A model generated the notes under the pieces. That model was not told the DNA's origin and ran no database searches. It saw only the letters and a list, made by a program, of their open reading frames with translations. A stretch of 64,000 bases of DNA, taken from Batillaria attramentaria. Its lineage: Eukaryota > Mollusca > Gastropoda > Batillariidae. Of this stretch, positions 49,770-63,138 are shown piece by piece (position 1 is the first letter of the stretch; each line of letters opens with the position of its first letter). The position numbers were made by a program, and so were the translations under genes. The stretch covers positions 2,122,001 through 2,186,000 of the forward strand of contig JACVVK020000015.1 of the NCBI GenBank assembly GCA_018292915.2, written 5' to 3'.

Positions 49770-50295
49770 TCACGTGATAGTCAATAAGTGTGTGTGTGTA
49801 CGTTTATTTCAAATAATTATTGTAATTTTATTTCTGTTAGTGATGTTGGACAACACTTGGAACTGGATATAGCCAAAATGGAAAAACAAAGTTAGGGTCT
49901 GTGGATGGCATTTTATTGTTGCTGTTTGATTCTGGCAGGAGTTTACTATTGGATGTTGCAAAGTGCACATTTTAACATAGATGTCTTCTGTGCACATGTA
50001 AAGAAATGCTTAGGGTCCTGAAGAAAAATATTGTCAGTTGGGAAATATAAAACAAATATACATGCATATTTTTTGTGTTTGACATGAAGATAAATTGTTC
50101 TGTTAGAGTTGGACACTGCAGAATTTTACAAGCCGACTTGACAACATTATAACATCTTATGAAGAGCTTCAATGACTTTATTACCAAAAAAAAAAAAAAA
50201 AATTACAAAAAAAGCTCATCAACAGGCATACAAAATACACCATGTAACAAGGAATGATTTTGTAAATCCACAATAAAGATGAGAATGTAAACTAC
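49770..50295 (+). terminator. MRPS2: MRPS2 3' UTR and poly(A) signal
   Basis: An AATAAA hexamer at 50272-50277 lies about 500 bp past the MRPS2 stop, with no earlier perfect hexamer in between. The predicted end reaches past 50177-50182, where the reverse-strand AATAAA of the convergent LRRIQ3-like gene sits, so the two 3' ends should overlap by about 100 bp. Confidence 0.5.
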
Positions 50296-51053
50296 AAATT
50301 GTCATTGTTCTCTACGGTGAATAATGCTGGCAATATTAGCTGGACAGTTGAGTGACTTTGAGTCACTTATTCACAGCCTTTGAATGATCACAGATAGCTT
50401 GGAGGTCAACTTACATGTATCCTAAATACAAACGTCAATGAAAAATCAGATGGCAGGGTATGTCATTTTACATCACTGATCAGATGTAACGAACCTGAAT
50501 ATCATAATGATAACGTGAAAGGTGCTACTGTTAGTTCAGAAATATGGAAAAGTGTACTCTCACAAGTGAATGACATGTTGACCTGCACATGTATAGCTTC
50601 AGTAAATGTGCAGTACGTTCCGCATCCTTGCTGTTTTCATGACCTGATATGACAGCAGTGTAACACTGTGAAAACACTTAATATCAAAGTATAAAATTTC
50701 TACCATCTGAATATTGTACACAAAACCAACCAACATTCAGCGCACTAACAAGTTCTCTTTTGCAGCCCTCGCTGTGGCTGAAAAGAAGTAAACACAATCT
50801 CATTCCACTTGGTGATAAAAAAAATTGAACTAGCATGCTACAAAACCTGCGATTCTAAACATGCACGCAACTCCAAAGTGGCAAATAGCTACCTAAACAC
50901 GACATACTACTGTAGGTCTTCCACTTCCAGCTCAAGCACTCTGCTGACTTTTCTGGTAAGCATGCTGCAGCGCATTTTGTGTCACTGACTGGGCTTGGCG
51001 TTGGGATGCAGTGGACGAACGTCGGTTCTTTTCCAGTTACCTCTCCACAGATA
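50177..51053 (-). other. Possible 3' UTR and poly(A) signal of the LRRIQ3-like gene
   Basis: If the tentative last exon is right, about 0.9 kb of AT-rich sequence without ORFs follows it to a reverse-strand AATAAA at 50182-50177. Nothing else is recognised here. It overlaps the predicted end of MRPS2 on the opposite strand. Confidence 0.35.
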
Positions 51054-51081
51054 CTATCGCACTTTCTTGGTAAAGCGAAAT
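51054..51081 (-). CDS. LRRIQ3: Tentative terminal coding exon of the LRRIQ3-like gene
   Basis: The 55513-55374 exon ends AG before a GTGGGA donor (phase 2). A pyrimidine-rich acceptor (TTTTTTTCTCACCAG) at 51096-51082 starts a segment that, in the required phase, adds RFRFTKKVR and stops at TAG (51056-51054). The fit of phase and acceptor is suggestive, but nine codons give no homology support. The alternative is that exon F runs on to a TAG at 55312-55310, adding about 20 residues. Confidence 0.4.
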
Positions 51082-52742
51082 CTGGTGAGAAAAAAATGCA
51101 CATCCAGCACGAAGGTGTTACACCTATGGAGCATGGTACATTCTGTTTCAGGAAAAAATGCAGAATCAGTACAGACTGTCAGCAGACTTTTCTCTGCTAC
51201 ATGCAGTGATGTACACTACGCTAGATTGATATGGTGGTAAGACAAAGGCAAGCAGTATGTCGTACACTCAAAGACACTTCGTGCGGAAAACATGCATGCG
51301 TCACTACATTTGGCACAAACGAAACAGTCCTCTGATCACATGTAGCACACGTATAATTACAAAACAACACCACATGGAAGTCTATATACATGTATACATA
51401 TATATTCAGTTCACAACAGCACACACCAGCAGGCGAACACTGCAACAGCAGATTGTTTGAGTGGGGATAGGGGTGGGGGGAACACACATACACAGTAGCA
51501 GCAAACAAAAAGAAAAGAGTTTAATGCTAGGCACTATAATATACATACATGTACTTTAACAGTTGGTTTTCAGGTATAAGAAAAAAGATTTTGGCATTTA
51601 TGATCACATCACGGATGGTCTGAACACTTATTACCAGTATATTCAGGTACTTTCAAGCTGACTTAGGAAAATGCTACCTTATGAAGCTCTCACACTGAAG
51701 TAATGACCCAGTGTAACAGTTTCGGTAACTCTAATTTGGAAGAAATTAAAGCAGACAGGGTGACACTACTCAGGCTGTACACAGTACATTTACACTTGCC
51801 TGCCTGATTTGATTCTAACAAACAAATGGCATGAACAGGGTACATGTAAATGTACGTGTTCCAGCAAAAATATGATGCACCGTGTGTCACGTACCTAACA
51901 TCTCTTGAGTTTGTTTTTCTCCTAAATGATAGTAAATATACATACACGTATCCACATTGTTGTGGAATTTTGGCGTAACTGGATTTTGAGAATGTTCTCA
52001 AAATCCAGTTAGCCAAAATTCCACGACTATGACAATGTACTATTTCTAAAGTTGCAAACGTAAATGTTTCAAAAATGGCACAGACAAACGTAGAACAGAC
52101 ATACATGTATACATGTATTATCTATAGATCTGTATGTTTAGGTTTGAAAAAGTCCATAATCTGTTGCATGGCAAGGACATTTTTCAGTATGTACAACCAA
52201 TATTCAACACTGATAATAATAAAAAGACTCTAGTTTTCTTTCCAAGATTCTTTGTGTGTAGTATGTACATACAGCATGAACGACACACAACACATTACAT
52301 GCTTTTTGTAATGTTATCACAGCACACGCAACAAATACATGTATGTCACTCATAAGCAGACTAGCAAGAAAAACCAACGCACTCCTTTTTTTTTTGTACA
52401 AACTGAGTATGATTATAGATACTGGTTCATGAGTTTTTGTCTACATGTACGCATGTACGTACTGTGGGTGGACTGGAGAATTTGAGACAAACTTAGCTAA
52501 GTGTACACTGCAGATTATGCTGCACACCATACATTCACAATTGTAAACAGTACACATGTGCTAACATTACATTCATTTTTGTGTTTGCTAATGCACCAAT
52601 GATCACAATTCACATACAGGTTTATACGCATAAGTGTACTGGTGGCTTTCTGAGACATTGGTTCCTGGTAAAAATGCTCTTTTTTCCCGCTAGCTGTTAC
52701 AAATCTTGCTGCCACTTCTTTCAGAGAATAATAATCATTGTG

Positions 52743-52810
<68 letters not shown>

Positions 52811-55800
52811 GAGACTGAATTAGATTACTAACAATTAAATCATTAGGGTATTTAGTATGAATGGCTATGAACTACATTTCTGCTTGTCTTGATATTACAT
52901 ACAAAGTGGCATGAATGAAACCAGAATCATATGGCAATTGTCAGGCAATCCACACAGCAGTACAGAGCCTCTCAGGGCACACGCACACACACGCACGCAC
53001 GCACGCACACACACATACACTATCATACTCAGGCGCGTAGGAAGATGCTGAGAGGAAGGGGGGCCCACTAAGTCGGGTGAGCCATACGGCCGGGGTGAAG
53101 GGGTGTGTGGGGGGGGGGGGAGGTTTGTGTGTGTGTGTGTGTGTGTGTTGACTGCCGAGGATTGTGTCCTGCGACAGCAGAGCAGGGGGGACCCACCACT
53201 GGTGGGCCCCCTCTCCTCTTATCAAAAGCAAGGGGGGCCCAAAGATATTCGGGCCCCCCTTCCAAAAATCGAACGGGGGCCTGGGCCCCCAGGGCCCCCG
53301 TGGTTCCTACGCCCCTGATACTGTAGGCTGACATGGTCACAGTCATATGGTCTTGGCAATACCACACACTGCTTATGGCATCACTGGCGACAGTGTCCAG
53401 TATGCGTGAAGAACACTGTACCTGGGTTCTGAAATCTCATTTGAGAAGAGTAATATCATGCTGGTTCTGATCATTACAGAGATCAAATTGTGATGCAGCA
53501 ACTACCAGCTTGACAGAAAGTTTCAGTGCAGCTGCCAGATAAAGACCAAAATGGCAAGGGAGCGGTTTTTGGGGTTTTTTTTGCTTTGGGAGTGCAGGGC
53601 TCTCAGGCACCATTGTACTAGACTTCATAGATTGTTGACGTTTAAGACTCTGCATACAGTTTCACATGCAACAGCTATGAACAGACCACCATCTTCAGAC
53701 TACGAACTGGACACTGCAGACTGCGTGCCCACCTGTGCCGCCTTGGGCTGTCACACTCACCAGACTGTCCGTGCGGAACAGCCCCTCAAACCCCGGAACA
53801 CATTCTGCAGTCCTGCCCCCTTTTCAAAGAAGCAAGGACACAACACTGGCCGAACGGAGCCACACTGGCAGAGAAACTCTGGGGCAGCAAAACAGACCTC
53901 TTGAAGACCACTGCTTATATAAAGACCACAAACCTAATCATCTGAGGCGGAGTCCAGAACAGGGAACGCAGAAGAAGAAGAAGAAGAAGATATGCAACAG
54001 TGTACGTCATTACCAAGCACATTCCACGACAGAGACCAAATCAGTCATACTGTGTGTAAAATATGTACACGTACACTCAACAATGCTTGATACACTTGTA
54101 TAATGAGATGGCAACATTCCTCTACAGCAACACCACACATTTTGATACACCGAGTATACATACAGTACGTTTTCCAGACACACAGCAATGCAAACAGTAA
54201 AGCATTCCTCGCACTCTAGCACACGAAGCACAGCCGAACCGTAAGCATCAAACACGCGTTTGATAAACGCACATGCAGTATAATGGACATATATCATTCT
54301 AACCAACAGACATCCATTGTCATAATCCAAATAAAAATCATTTTACAGAATATTCACTTATGACCACGGTTTCATATCTGAATCGCACATCAGACATGGA
54401 CCGACTCGATTTTGAAATGTCCGATTACTTTCTTACCTTTTCCCAAATAAATCCTGTAACTTCTACACCATAGTCGTCATGATTCAGGCCAAGTGTCCTA
54501 TTATATTTCAATGGATATGAAACCCTGTATGAGATGGATCACGACACATGTGGCGATGATGGATGATGTACATGTCGAGGCACATTATACAGTGGAAAAA
54601 GCTTGATTCTAGGTAGATTTTAATATCTACCAGCAGAGCCCCAAACTCGAAATCCTAGCATGGGAACTAGACCATTTCAGGCCTCCTGCAAATGAGTGCT
54701 ATGAAAATGATTCATGGCTGATAAAAGAAATGTGACATGCGATTGTGAAACTTTGAATCATTGAGTGTGACCTGTTCTAGCACGCCATCCCTCTATTACC
54801 CTGCTTTCTCTTTCACTGAAAAGAGAGCCTTGTCACGCACCATTCCTCCCCCCCCCCCCCCCCCTGCCAACAGAGACTGAACAGTATTGTCTGATATCTC
54901 GGCCTGCTACCAGACATTCCCATTTATCTGTGTTCAGTGCAAGACTCTGCACACCCTACTCTAGAAAAGAACAGTGTTGTGTGTATAGCACCCAACCCTT
55001 CGCTGCAGTTGGGTGCATTGCAAAGCACTTATGGCAGAAACTATGGTACTACAGGTTACTGTAGTCTTTGCTCACGGCACACATGCACTGCTCACTACCC
55101 ATCCCCTGCCCTCCCCCCTTCCCCCGGGCATATTTACTGGTAAGCGTTTGGCACCTCATCCTCTGCTGTGAATCAATGCATGTCACTGCATTGGCTGCGC
55201 GATGACCCTGCTCTCCCCACCCTATCAGAAAGACAACACTGCTGTGCCCCGCCCTCCCCTGCATTTCAAAGCAATGGGTGTGACAGCAAAAGCCATCCGG
55301 CTCTGCTCACTAAATGAGGACAGTGTTGTGGCGCCCCACCCTCCCCTGCTGGGATATAACACCGGCCTCCCACCTTGACATGCCGGCCGGAGCTGTGGAG
55401 ATGGCCGGGGGCACGTTAGAGGGAGGGAGGGGGTAGAAGGCCTGGACAGTGGCCTCTTTCTGCTTGATGTGGGCCACCCGCTGTCTGGCCTCCATCATTC
55501 GCTCTGTTGTCTCCTGGAAAAAATACATGAAGAATTATAATGACGAAACATTTTGTCGGACTCACGTGTGACCTTGACCTTTAGAATAGGTCACTCAAAA
55601 GGGCACTGTTGCCAACCATCACTCTGCAAAAGGCAAATGTTCTAGCAAAACAATGATAAATGAAACTTTTGCTCAATCCCTGTGACCTTGACCTCTTTGC
55701 AAGGTCACCCCAAAAAATGAGTGTGCAAAAAACCCTTATACAAATATAACTGTGCCAAGTTTGGGTTGCCTGATTTTGTGGTTGCTGAGCGTAGATGAGG

Positions 55801-56284
55801 AAATGCGAAAGCAAGCATATGTGTCTGACTGATCATGGTAATCTTGCTGCACTTTCTGCATTTTTGCTGCCTGCTTTTTCATGACATGCTATTGGCTTTG
55901 AGGTTGCCTGCAGCTTTACCTGAAGCATTCGAGTGTCGAGAGCAGCGCGTGACATGGCTGTCTCTGTCTGACGCATCAGTTGCCTGTGTTCCATGTATTT
56001 CTTCACTGTCTCCTGTTGATCTACCTCAGTGTTCCTGAGAGTCTGCACCTGCAAGCCACATGTGACTCAGAAATTTAGATCTCCTTGTGAAAATGCTGTT
56101 CACACTTTTGTTGTACATGTATGGCGATGCCTGCAAAGCCATCAACAAAGTCCACTATACTCTATACAGGTAATACAGGTATGAAAATGTTACCACGTTG
56201 GTTACAAAGGGTTTAATGGTTGCAAAAACGTAAATCAGACTTCAAACATATGGTTAGCAAGATCAAGTACATAGATCACTCCCA

Positions 56285-56359
<75 letters not shown>

Positions 56360-59300
56360 AACTTTGAAAATAGAACAACAGAAGTGTCTGAAGCAGTTGC
56401 AATAATATTCTTCAATGAGAACCATGGCACCATGTTACTTGCGTAATGTGCAATACTGAATTATCTGATTGGTTTTGAGAGCCCACCCCCCCCCCCCCCC
56501 CCCAAAAAAAAAAAAAAAGAAGAAGAAAGAATCATGGCAAATTAATTAGTTGAATGCACCTTGCAAAAAATGCATATTCAAAAGCAACGGCACAGCTGCT
56601 GAACAATGACATATACTGTTCGTCCACGCGATTAGTCTCAACCTGCCAGGCTATAATTTTGTGTGCCATAGACACTTGGTGCAGTCGCAATACGGCACCA
56701 GTAGCAATGAAGAAAATGTGAAAATGAAAGAACCAAATAAACAATGTTTCACGAAAGGCAAAGGATTACTGAGCCAAAGATAAAAATGTGTTTGAATTCA
56801 AAACAGGCAAATAATCTGTGTTGTACATTTGGTCTCGCAACACTGTTTTGAAAAAAAAAAAAATCAACCATGCACAGGGCCAATCAGTGCACAAGAAAAA
56901 CCCAGCATGAGTCTTGAATTCATTTCAGTTAGCTGCTGAGCGCAGACCAGGTAGCATCATTGTTTCTAATTATTCTCCTGCAACACAAGACAGCGTTTCA
57001 TCCTGATGTGCCTTAATATTAGGAATGCAGACCTTTTAAACCATATGACAGCTGACTGTGCATGGTTCATTTTTTTGTTGTATATTTTTTAAAAAATCTG
57101 CTGGATTTTCCATTTTTCCACCCTATATCCGAGCATGATCATGAAATCCTTCCACTGCAGATGGTACAACAGTTTAAAATTTATGAACCTTAGAATTGCG
57201 CCACTTCTTTCTTTTTCAATATCTGCAGAAATTAGTTACTGGTGGTTCGGGGAAGGTGGAAAAATGGTCAGCAGAACCTCATCAACTTGAACCCTCCAGC
57301 ATGAATGAAAATCAATGTTCCAAGGCAAACTTTACGAACCAGAAACAAAAAGAAACCCCAGAAATATAAATAAAAATTTTGTTCTTAAAGCAAAACTTTA
57401 TTTACACAATCTGTATATAAGTAGATATATATACATAATTATGCTTCCGGATTTACATAATTATGCTTCCGGATTTACATAATTATGCAGCCGGATTAGG
57501 TGACTTTGTGTGACGCTGATTTCATAGTCATTCTGCGTTTTGTGTATCCACTACCATGCACAACACTCATCCTAGCTTTAATTTTCCGACTCAGGCTAGC
57601 TGGACGCAGTCTATGCCTATATATAGGTATGAGGCTTTGTTTATTTGCAACACCAACGCTGTTGATAAGCCGAGAATCAGCGTCCTGCAACAAGAGACCC
57701 ACACCGCACTTAAATACATGTACCTGATCTTTCTTTCACCACATGTACCTGATCTTTCTTTCATCACATATTCCTGATCTTTCTTTCATCACATGTTCCT
57801 GATCTTTCTTTCATCACATGTTCCTGATCTTTCTTTCATCACATGTACCTGATCTTTCTTTCATCATATGTACTTGATCTTTCTTTCATCACATGAACCC
57901 TTTCTCCTGTGTATATATAAGCTGAGATTTGCACACTAATGTAATTCGCCTGCTACTGTACCATTGCTTTTTACTCAGTCAAGCCCTCTTGCCCTCTGCG
58001 TGTCCTCACATGCAGGGGGGTTAGTACCATGGGAACTTAGTGGTCAGAAAACCCAGGCTAAAATAAACTTGAATTTGCTCCCATTTTTTTTTTTTTTCAA
58101 GTCTTAAGGTGGTTACATATTTCTGCCATAGATAATTTTCCAATTCTATTTCTGTTATCGGATAACAGGCAGGAATATCCATCACAGTAGCAAAAGCGTT
58201 AACAACAGCAGCAGCAAAACAAATTCTTGATACAGGAACTGGTAACGGTCATGGTGAAATGTGTATACATGTACGTTGTTATATTCTGCCTGCCTACCTG
58301 CCTTTCCAAAGTGAGGAGCTGTGACAGTCGAGCGTTGGACTTTCAGTGCTTGGGTTGTGAGTTGGATTTCCAGCTAGGGCCAGAAATTTGTGCTGGACTT
58401 CTTGTTGCCCCATTTTTTTTATATTATATATATATCCCGTTAACCCCTCAAACAACCAACCACCCATGCACACCTTTCCAAATCTACCGTCCAATGCTTT
58501 CAATGAAATAATCTACAAAAAGGGGTGATGCGAAAACAAACAACCAAACAAACAAAACAACAACATCACATTTACAACACAGACAGGAATCGACATGTGT
58601 CTTTTGACTTTGAATCAATTCATGTCTCAAGACTGTGTCTTGAAAACATCTTACCTGGCCTTTTCTCGATGACAGCTTATCCTCCAATCGCGCTTGTCGG
58701 TCATGTCGAAGCAGTGCCTTGGACACAGATGTGTGCTGGGAGTTGAATTCTGTCATGAACGTGTTGTCTGCCTGGAAAGATTTTGCCAAATCTACAGCAC
58801 GGCTCTTAGACTCATGCTGCCTATCCAGGTAATTCAGTCGCTTGAGTTCCTGTTTTTCCATCTGATCAAGGATTCTTGCTCTGTCCTGGTCCCTCCGTCG
58901 AATCGCCTGGTTGCGCTTCTCATCATGGTACATATGGATACGCTCCTTCGCCCGCTGCCTCTCGTCACGCATGGCTAGAATGTACTCCATCCTGGCAGTT
59001 GCTTTTTCTGCTTTTTCTCTGTCTTTGTAAGCCTTCTGCACAGCGACCAGACAAGACAGTCCCATTGTACCGTGAACCTTCGAAAATAGCCGTTGGTCAT
59101 CAGTTTTGAAGTCGTAGTGTGGTCGTGTAGGTGGTGGCAAAGCCTTCACTCTTTGTACGCGTTCTGCCTCAGCCTCGCGCACAAACCTCCCAGATTCTAT
59201 CCTACTAAGGATCATATCAGTAGTGGCATCAGCAAGCAGTAAGTTGGGTTGACTACCCTGCAGTCGGTAGTTTGTGACAGGTATCATCTCGTCCTCCTCG

Positions 59301-61144
59301 TCCCCATCTTCTGAATAGTCTGGTTTAGTGTCAACAACAGGACCGAAAAATTGTTTCACACTCTTGATGCGTTGTGTCTTTGGTTTCTCCTCTTTTTTCT
59401 TCCGCCGTTCCCTGGCGGTCTGGTCAAGAGCACTACGTGCTGTCGGGCGGAACGTTGGCTCCAACGTTTCGGCTTCGTCTTGCAGGGTCTGCAGGGTCCC
59501 AGTCTGAAGTTTTGCCAGATTGATTTGAATGCTGCGCTGCGTGCCACCTGGTTCACTGTGAGCGTCGGAGATCATCGGAAGGAAGCCGGAGGACACCAAA
59601 TTGGCACCAGGTAAGGGTGAAGGTGGGGGTACCATCCCACTCTGGCGAGACACACAGACACAAACACACACATGCATCGCTCTGACTCCATGCATGCAGC
59701 TGTGACTTACTGACCAACCTACCAAATCACACCTGAATTTCTTTTTCGAGTGACATACGAGGTTTAGCTCAGACTCGGTTATAGGTGTGCTCTCCCTACA
59801 TGGTCACAGGCCCACCCTGACTCACACACACATCTATGACGGTAAAACTCAAGATACATACTGAAGACTTTCAGGAGCACAGGTTTCACACATTTTTCAA
59901 TCAGAGCTAGCTGTCATCAATGTTTTGCAGGCTAGACATGCATAATGTTGCTTTAAGGTTACATAAAACTTTGTCTGTAGATCTGGAAGCATTGTTATTG
60001 TTAAATGTCTCACAATGTTAGACTGCAAGCAAAAATCTCAAGTAATTAACAAAATATTTCATGCACAATTTGTCACATGCACAATTTTGAAGCTGACACA
60101 TCAAGCAAGTAGCAATAGATGCAAACCACCCTGAATACAGCACCCTGAATACAGCACCCTGAATACAGCACCCTGAATACAGCACCCTGAATAAACCACC
60201 CTGAATACAGCACCCTGAATACAGCACCCTGAATACAGCACCCTGAAGACAGCACCCTGAATACAGCACCCTGAATACAGCACCCTGAATACAGCACCCT
60301 GAAGACAGCACCCTGAATACAGCACCCTGAATACAGCACCCTGAATACAGCACCCTGAAGACAGCACCCTGAATACAGCACCCTGAATACAGCACCCTGA
60401 ATACAGCACCCTGAATACAGCACCCTGAATAAACCACCCTGAATACAGCACCCTGAATACAGCACCCTGAATACAGCACCCTGAATACAGCACCCTGAAT
60501 ACAGCACCCTGAAGACAGTGTAATGTCATACAGGAGCTCTGCTGAACGCAAAAACAAGATTTGTCAAGAAAGTGTTCTTTGTTTCAGTGGGATTTTTTAT
60601 TTTTATTTTTATCTTTTTAGCCGTATGGTGCCGTGAAGTTACCTCAGACACTGCAAAGCACCAGTGATACTCTGCCATTTTCCTCTTTGCAGGACTAACC
60701 AGTGTGACTGACCGTCTCCCTCGTCATTCTTAATACTAATGCTAATACATATATATTGCAGTAGTTCCTGTCATATGTGCAGTTGTCACACGTAATGCTG
60801 GGATGATGAATAATTTGAAGGAGTCCTTTCATAGATATTTGGTCTTTTATGCAAACCATCCCTACCTCACAAATTTTTTTTACACAAAATTTGTCAGAGC
60901 TACAGAGCTGTGCTATAAATACAGTCTGTATAATTGGATGAACTTCCAAAGTCTAGAAAATGAAGGCATTTGAACCAAATTTTCGTAAAAATATGTGACA
61001 TGACCGATTTCTTTCAATTGGCGATAACTCTTCTAAAAATGCAGCAAGAGAAAAAATCCTGAAACCTACCTCTGCAGAAGGTGAATTCCTATTTCATCTC
61101 AAAGTAAAAAGCTCTTCAATGAATTGGTTTAGGGCATAGCCACA

Positions 61145-61206
<62 letters not shown>

Positions 61207-62502
61207 GAGAATACAGCAGCATAGTGTGCATGTAAGGTGTCTATGACACAGATTTTGTTACGTCACTGTGTGCGCGAAAGTATGTATTGTCTGGCCGGAG
61301 AAACGTCACAGTCTTGCTTTTTATCAGTGAAACTTGCTGCTGCAGGCAGCAATATCTGTCCATCCCATTAAAAAAACCAAAAACAACAAACAGTGGGACT
61401 GATGGGGAAGCAACCAAATCTCGGACACAAACTACTCTTTTGACACGAAAGCATTATGATTTTATATGGTTCAAGAGAGCTCCTTTAAGCACACCCAGTA
61501 AAATACGCTGTTTATATACCGTGACAATGCTTCCTGCTGCTCATGTACACCTGTTGTGCTTGGATGTGAAACACACTGTATGCACTCACCTGTGACAGCC
61601 CTGATGTTTGGGGTGGCAGTTCAAGGTTGGCGACCGAGTGGTCTGATGTTGAAGATGGAGGCATCCGCAGAACCTGCTGACTTTGTTGGCGAGGTGGAAA
61701 CTTGCGAGTCAGCCCAAGTCTGAAGATGGCATAGACAAGAGACAAAGGATCATTAACTCTTTCCTTGCCACCGTAAAAAAAAAAAAAAAAAAAAATCGGC
61801 AGAAATTCATGAAACGTACCCATTCCCTCAGTGTCAGTCTTTTCCAAAATCAAGTTGTTTGAGTGGGCTGAAAAAGCTCTCCCCATAGGCAAGCTATATG
61901 CTTTGCATGTGTGTTCACTGAGTGTAAAATATTCCACCTATGTACCTTGTTTCTAGATTTGTTCCTCTTTTTCTCTATGTTTGTGTAGCTTTTAGATTCT
62001 ATTTCTTTTCAATATTTCTCTCTTTTCATTTTTCGTAGTGTAGCAACGACAAGATGGCATATGGTACGTGTTTTAACCAAGTTTTCAACCATTGGAAAAT
62101 AATGATTCTTTATTGTTCATTCCTTTTTGCACAGTTCAATCTGATGATGCTGTCAGTGAGTGACCTAAAACTGAAGTGAGGCAGTGAAACGGTTAATGCA
62201 TACTGCAAGTTTTTTAAAAATTTCAACTGTGTACCTGAAGTATAGCCACTAAAATTCCCTTACAGACCACCAAACAGCATGCACTCTTCGTTCTTCTTCT
62301 GAAAAACTATTGAAAATTCCTTGTTGAAACCTCAAAACAGTTGGCGAGTGCGCGTTTAGCTTTGCTGCCCTGTCACTGTGGAACACACTACCTGCCAGCC
62401 TGACAGACCAGTTGGACATAGATCATTTCAAGTCTGACTTGAAAACACATCTGTTCCGGCTGGCTTTCGACTAAGCCCACTTACCCCATCCTGATTCAGC
62501 TG

Positions 62503-62570
<68 letters not shown>

Positions 62571-63073
62571 ATATTTGTTGGTATGAGTGCGGGAATATGC
62601 GCATTGAGTCACTTTGTGAGAATTTTGCGCTATATAAGTACAGTTCATTATTATTATTATTATTAAAAGGAGCATGAAAAAGTAGCCATCAATACCATTG
62701 ACTGCCTAAATACACAGAGGTAGTTCATGTAATACATACGACTGGCATGGGCAGTGGTGGCCTCCTTAGTAAGTCTCCCATTATTTATGGTACTCTTGAA
62801 GCATGCTTACAAATTAGACATGGTTACTTCTTACTGATGTACATCTATGCATTACTGTGACTTCAGGGAGAAGTGAAACTAAGAGGCAGGCAAGGCTGGA
62901 GGGCACTGAAAGACCGGTCTTACTTTTTCCTTGCAAAATATCCTCTCAGATACCGCTGGACGATGATGACGGGTGAGTGCTTCTTGAGAATGTGGTTGAT
63001 GCGTGCCTCCAGTTGCCGGTATAGCTGCACCTCCTCCATGTAATTGGCATCCTGCAGGACAAGGTGCATGCGG

Positions 63074-63138
<65 letters not shown>

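Noticed and set aside
50855..51103. 82-codon minus-strand frame as an LRRIQ3 exon
   Set aside because: Cys-rich and unlike the gene; the acceptor at 51082 reads into a different frame that stops after nine codons. A nearby frame ending AYQKSQQSA has no usable acceptor.
58305..58440. A functional tRNA gene
   Set aside because: Only a loose B-box-like stretch; no cloverleaf can be drawn with intact stems, so at most a decayed SINE.
60127..60518. CRISPR-like array
   Set aside because: The units are contiguous 14-mers with no spacers, in an animal intron.
60018..60557. Three overlapping minus-strand frames of repeated GAVFRVLYSGCCIQ
   Set aside because: A 14-bp unit without stops keeps all three frames of one strand open; this is the minisatellite, not a repetitive protein.
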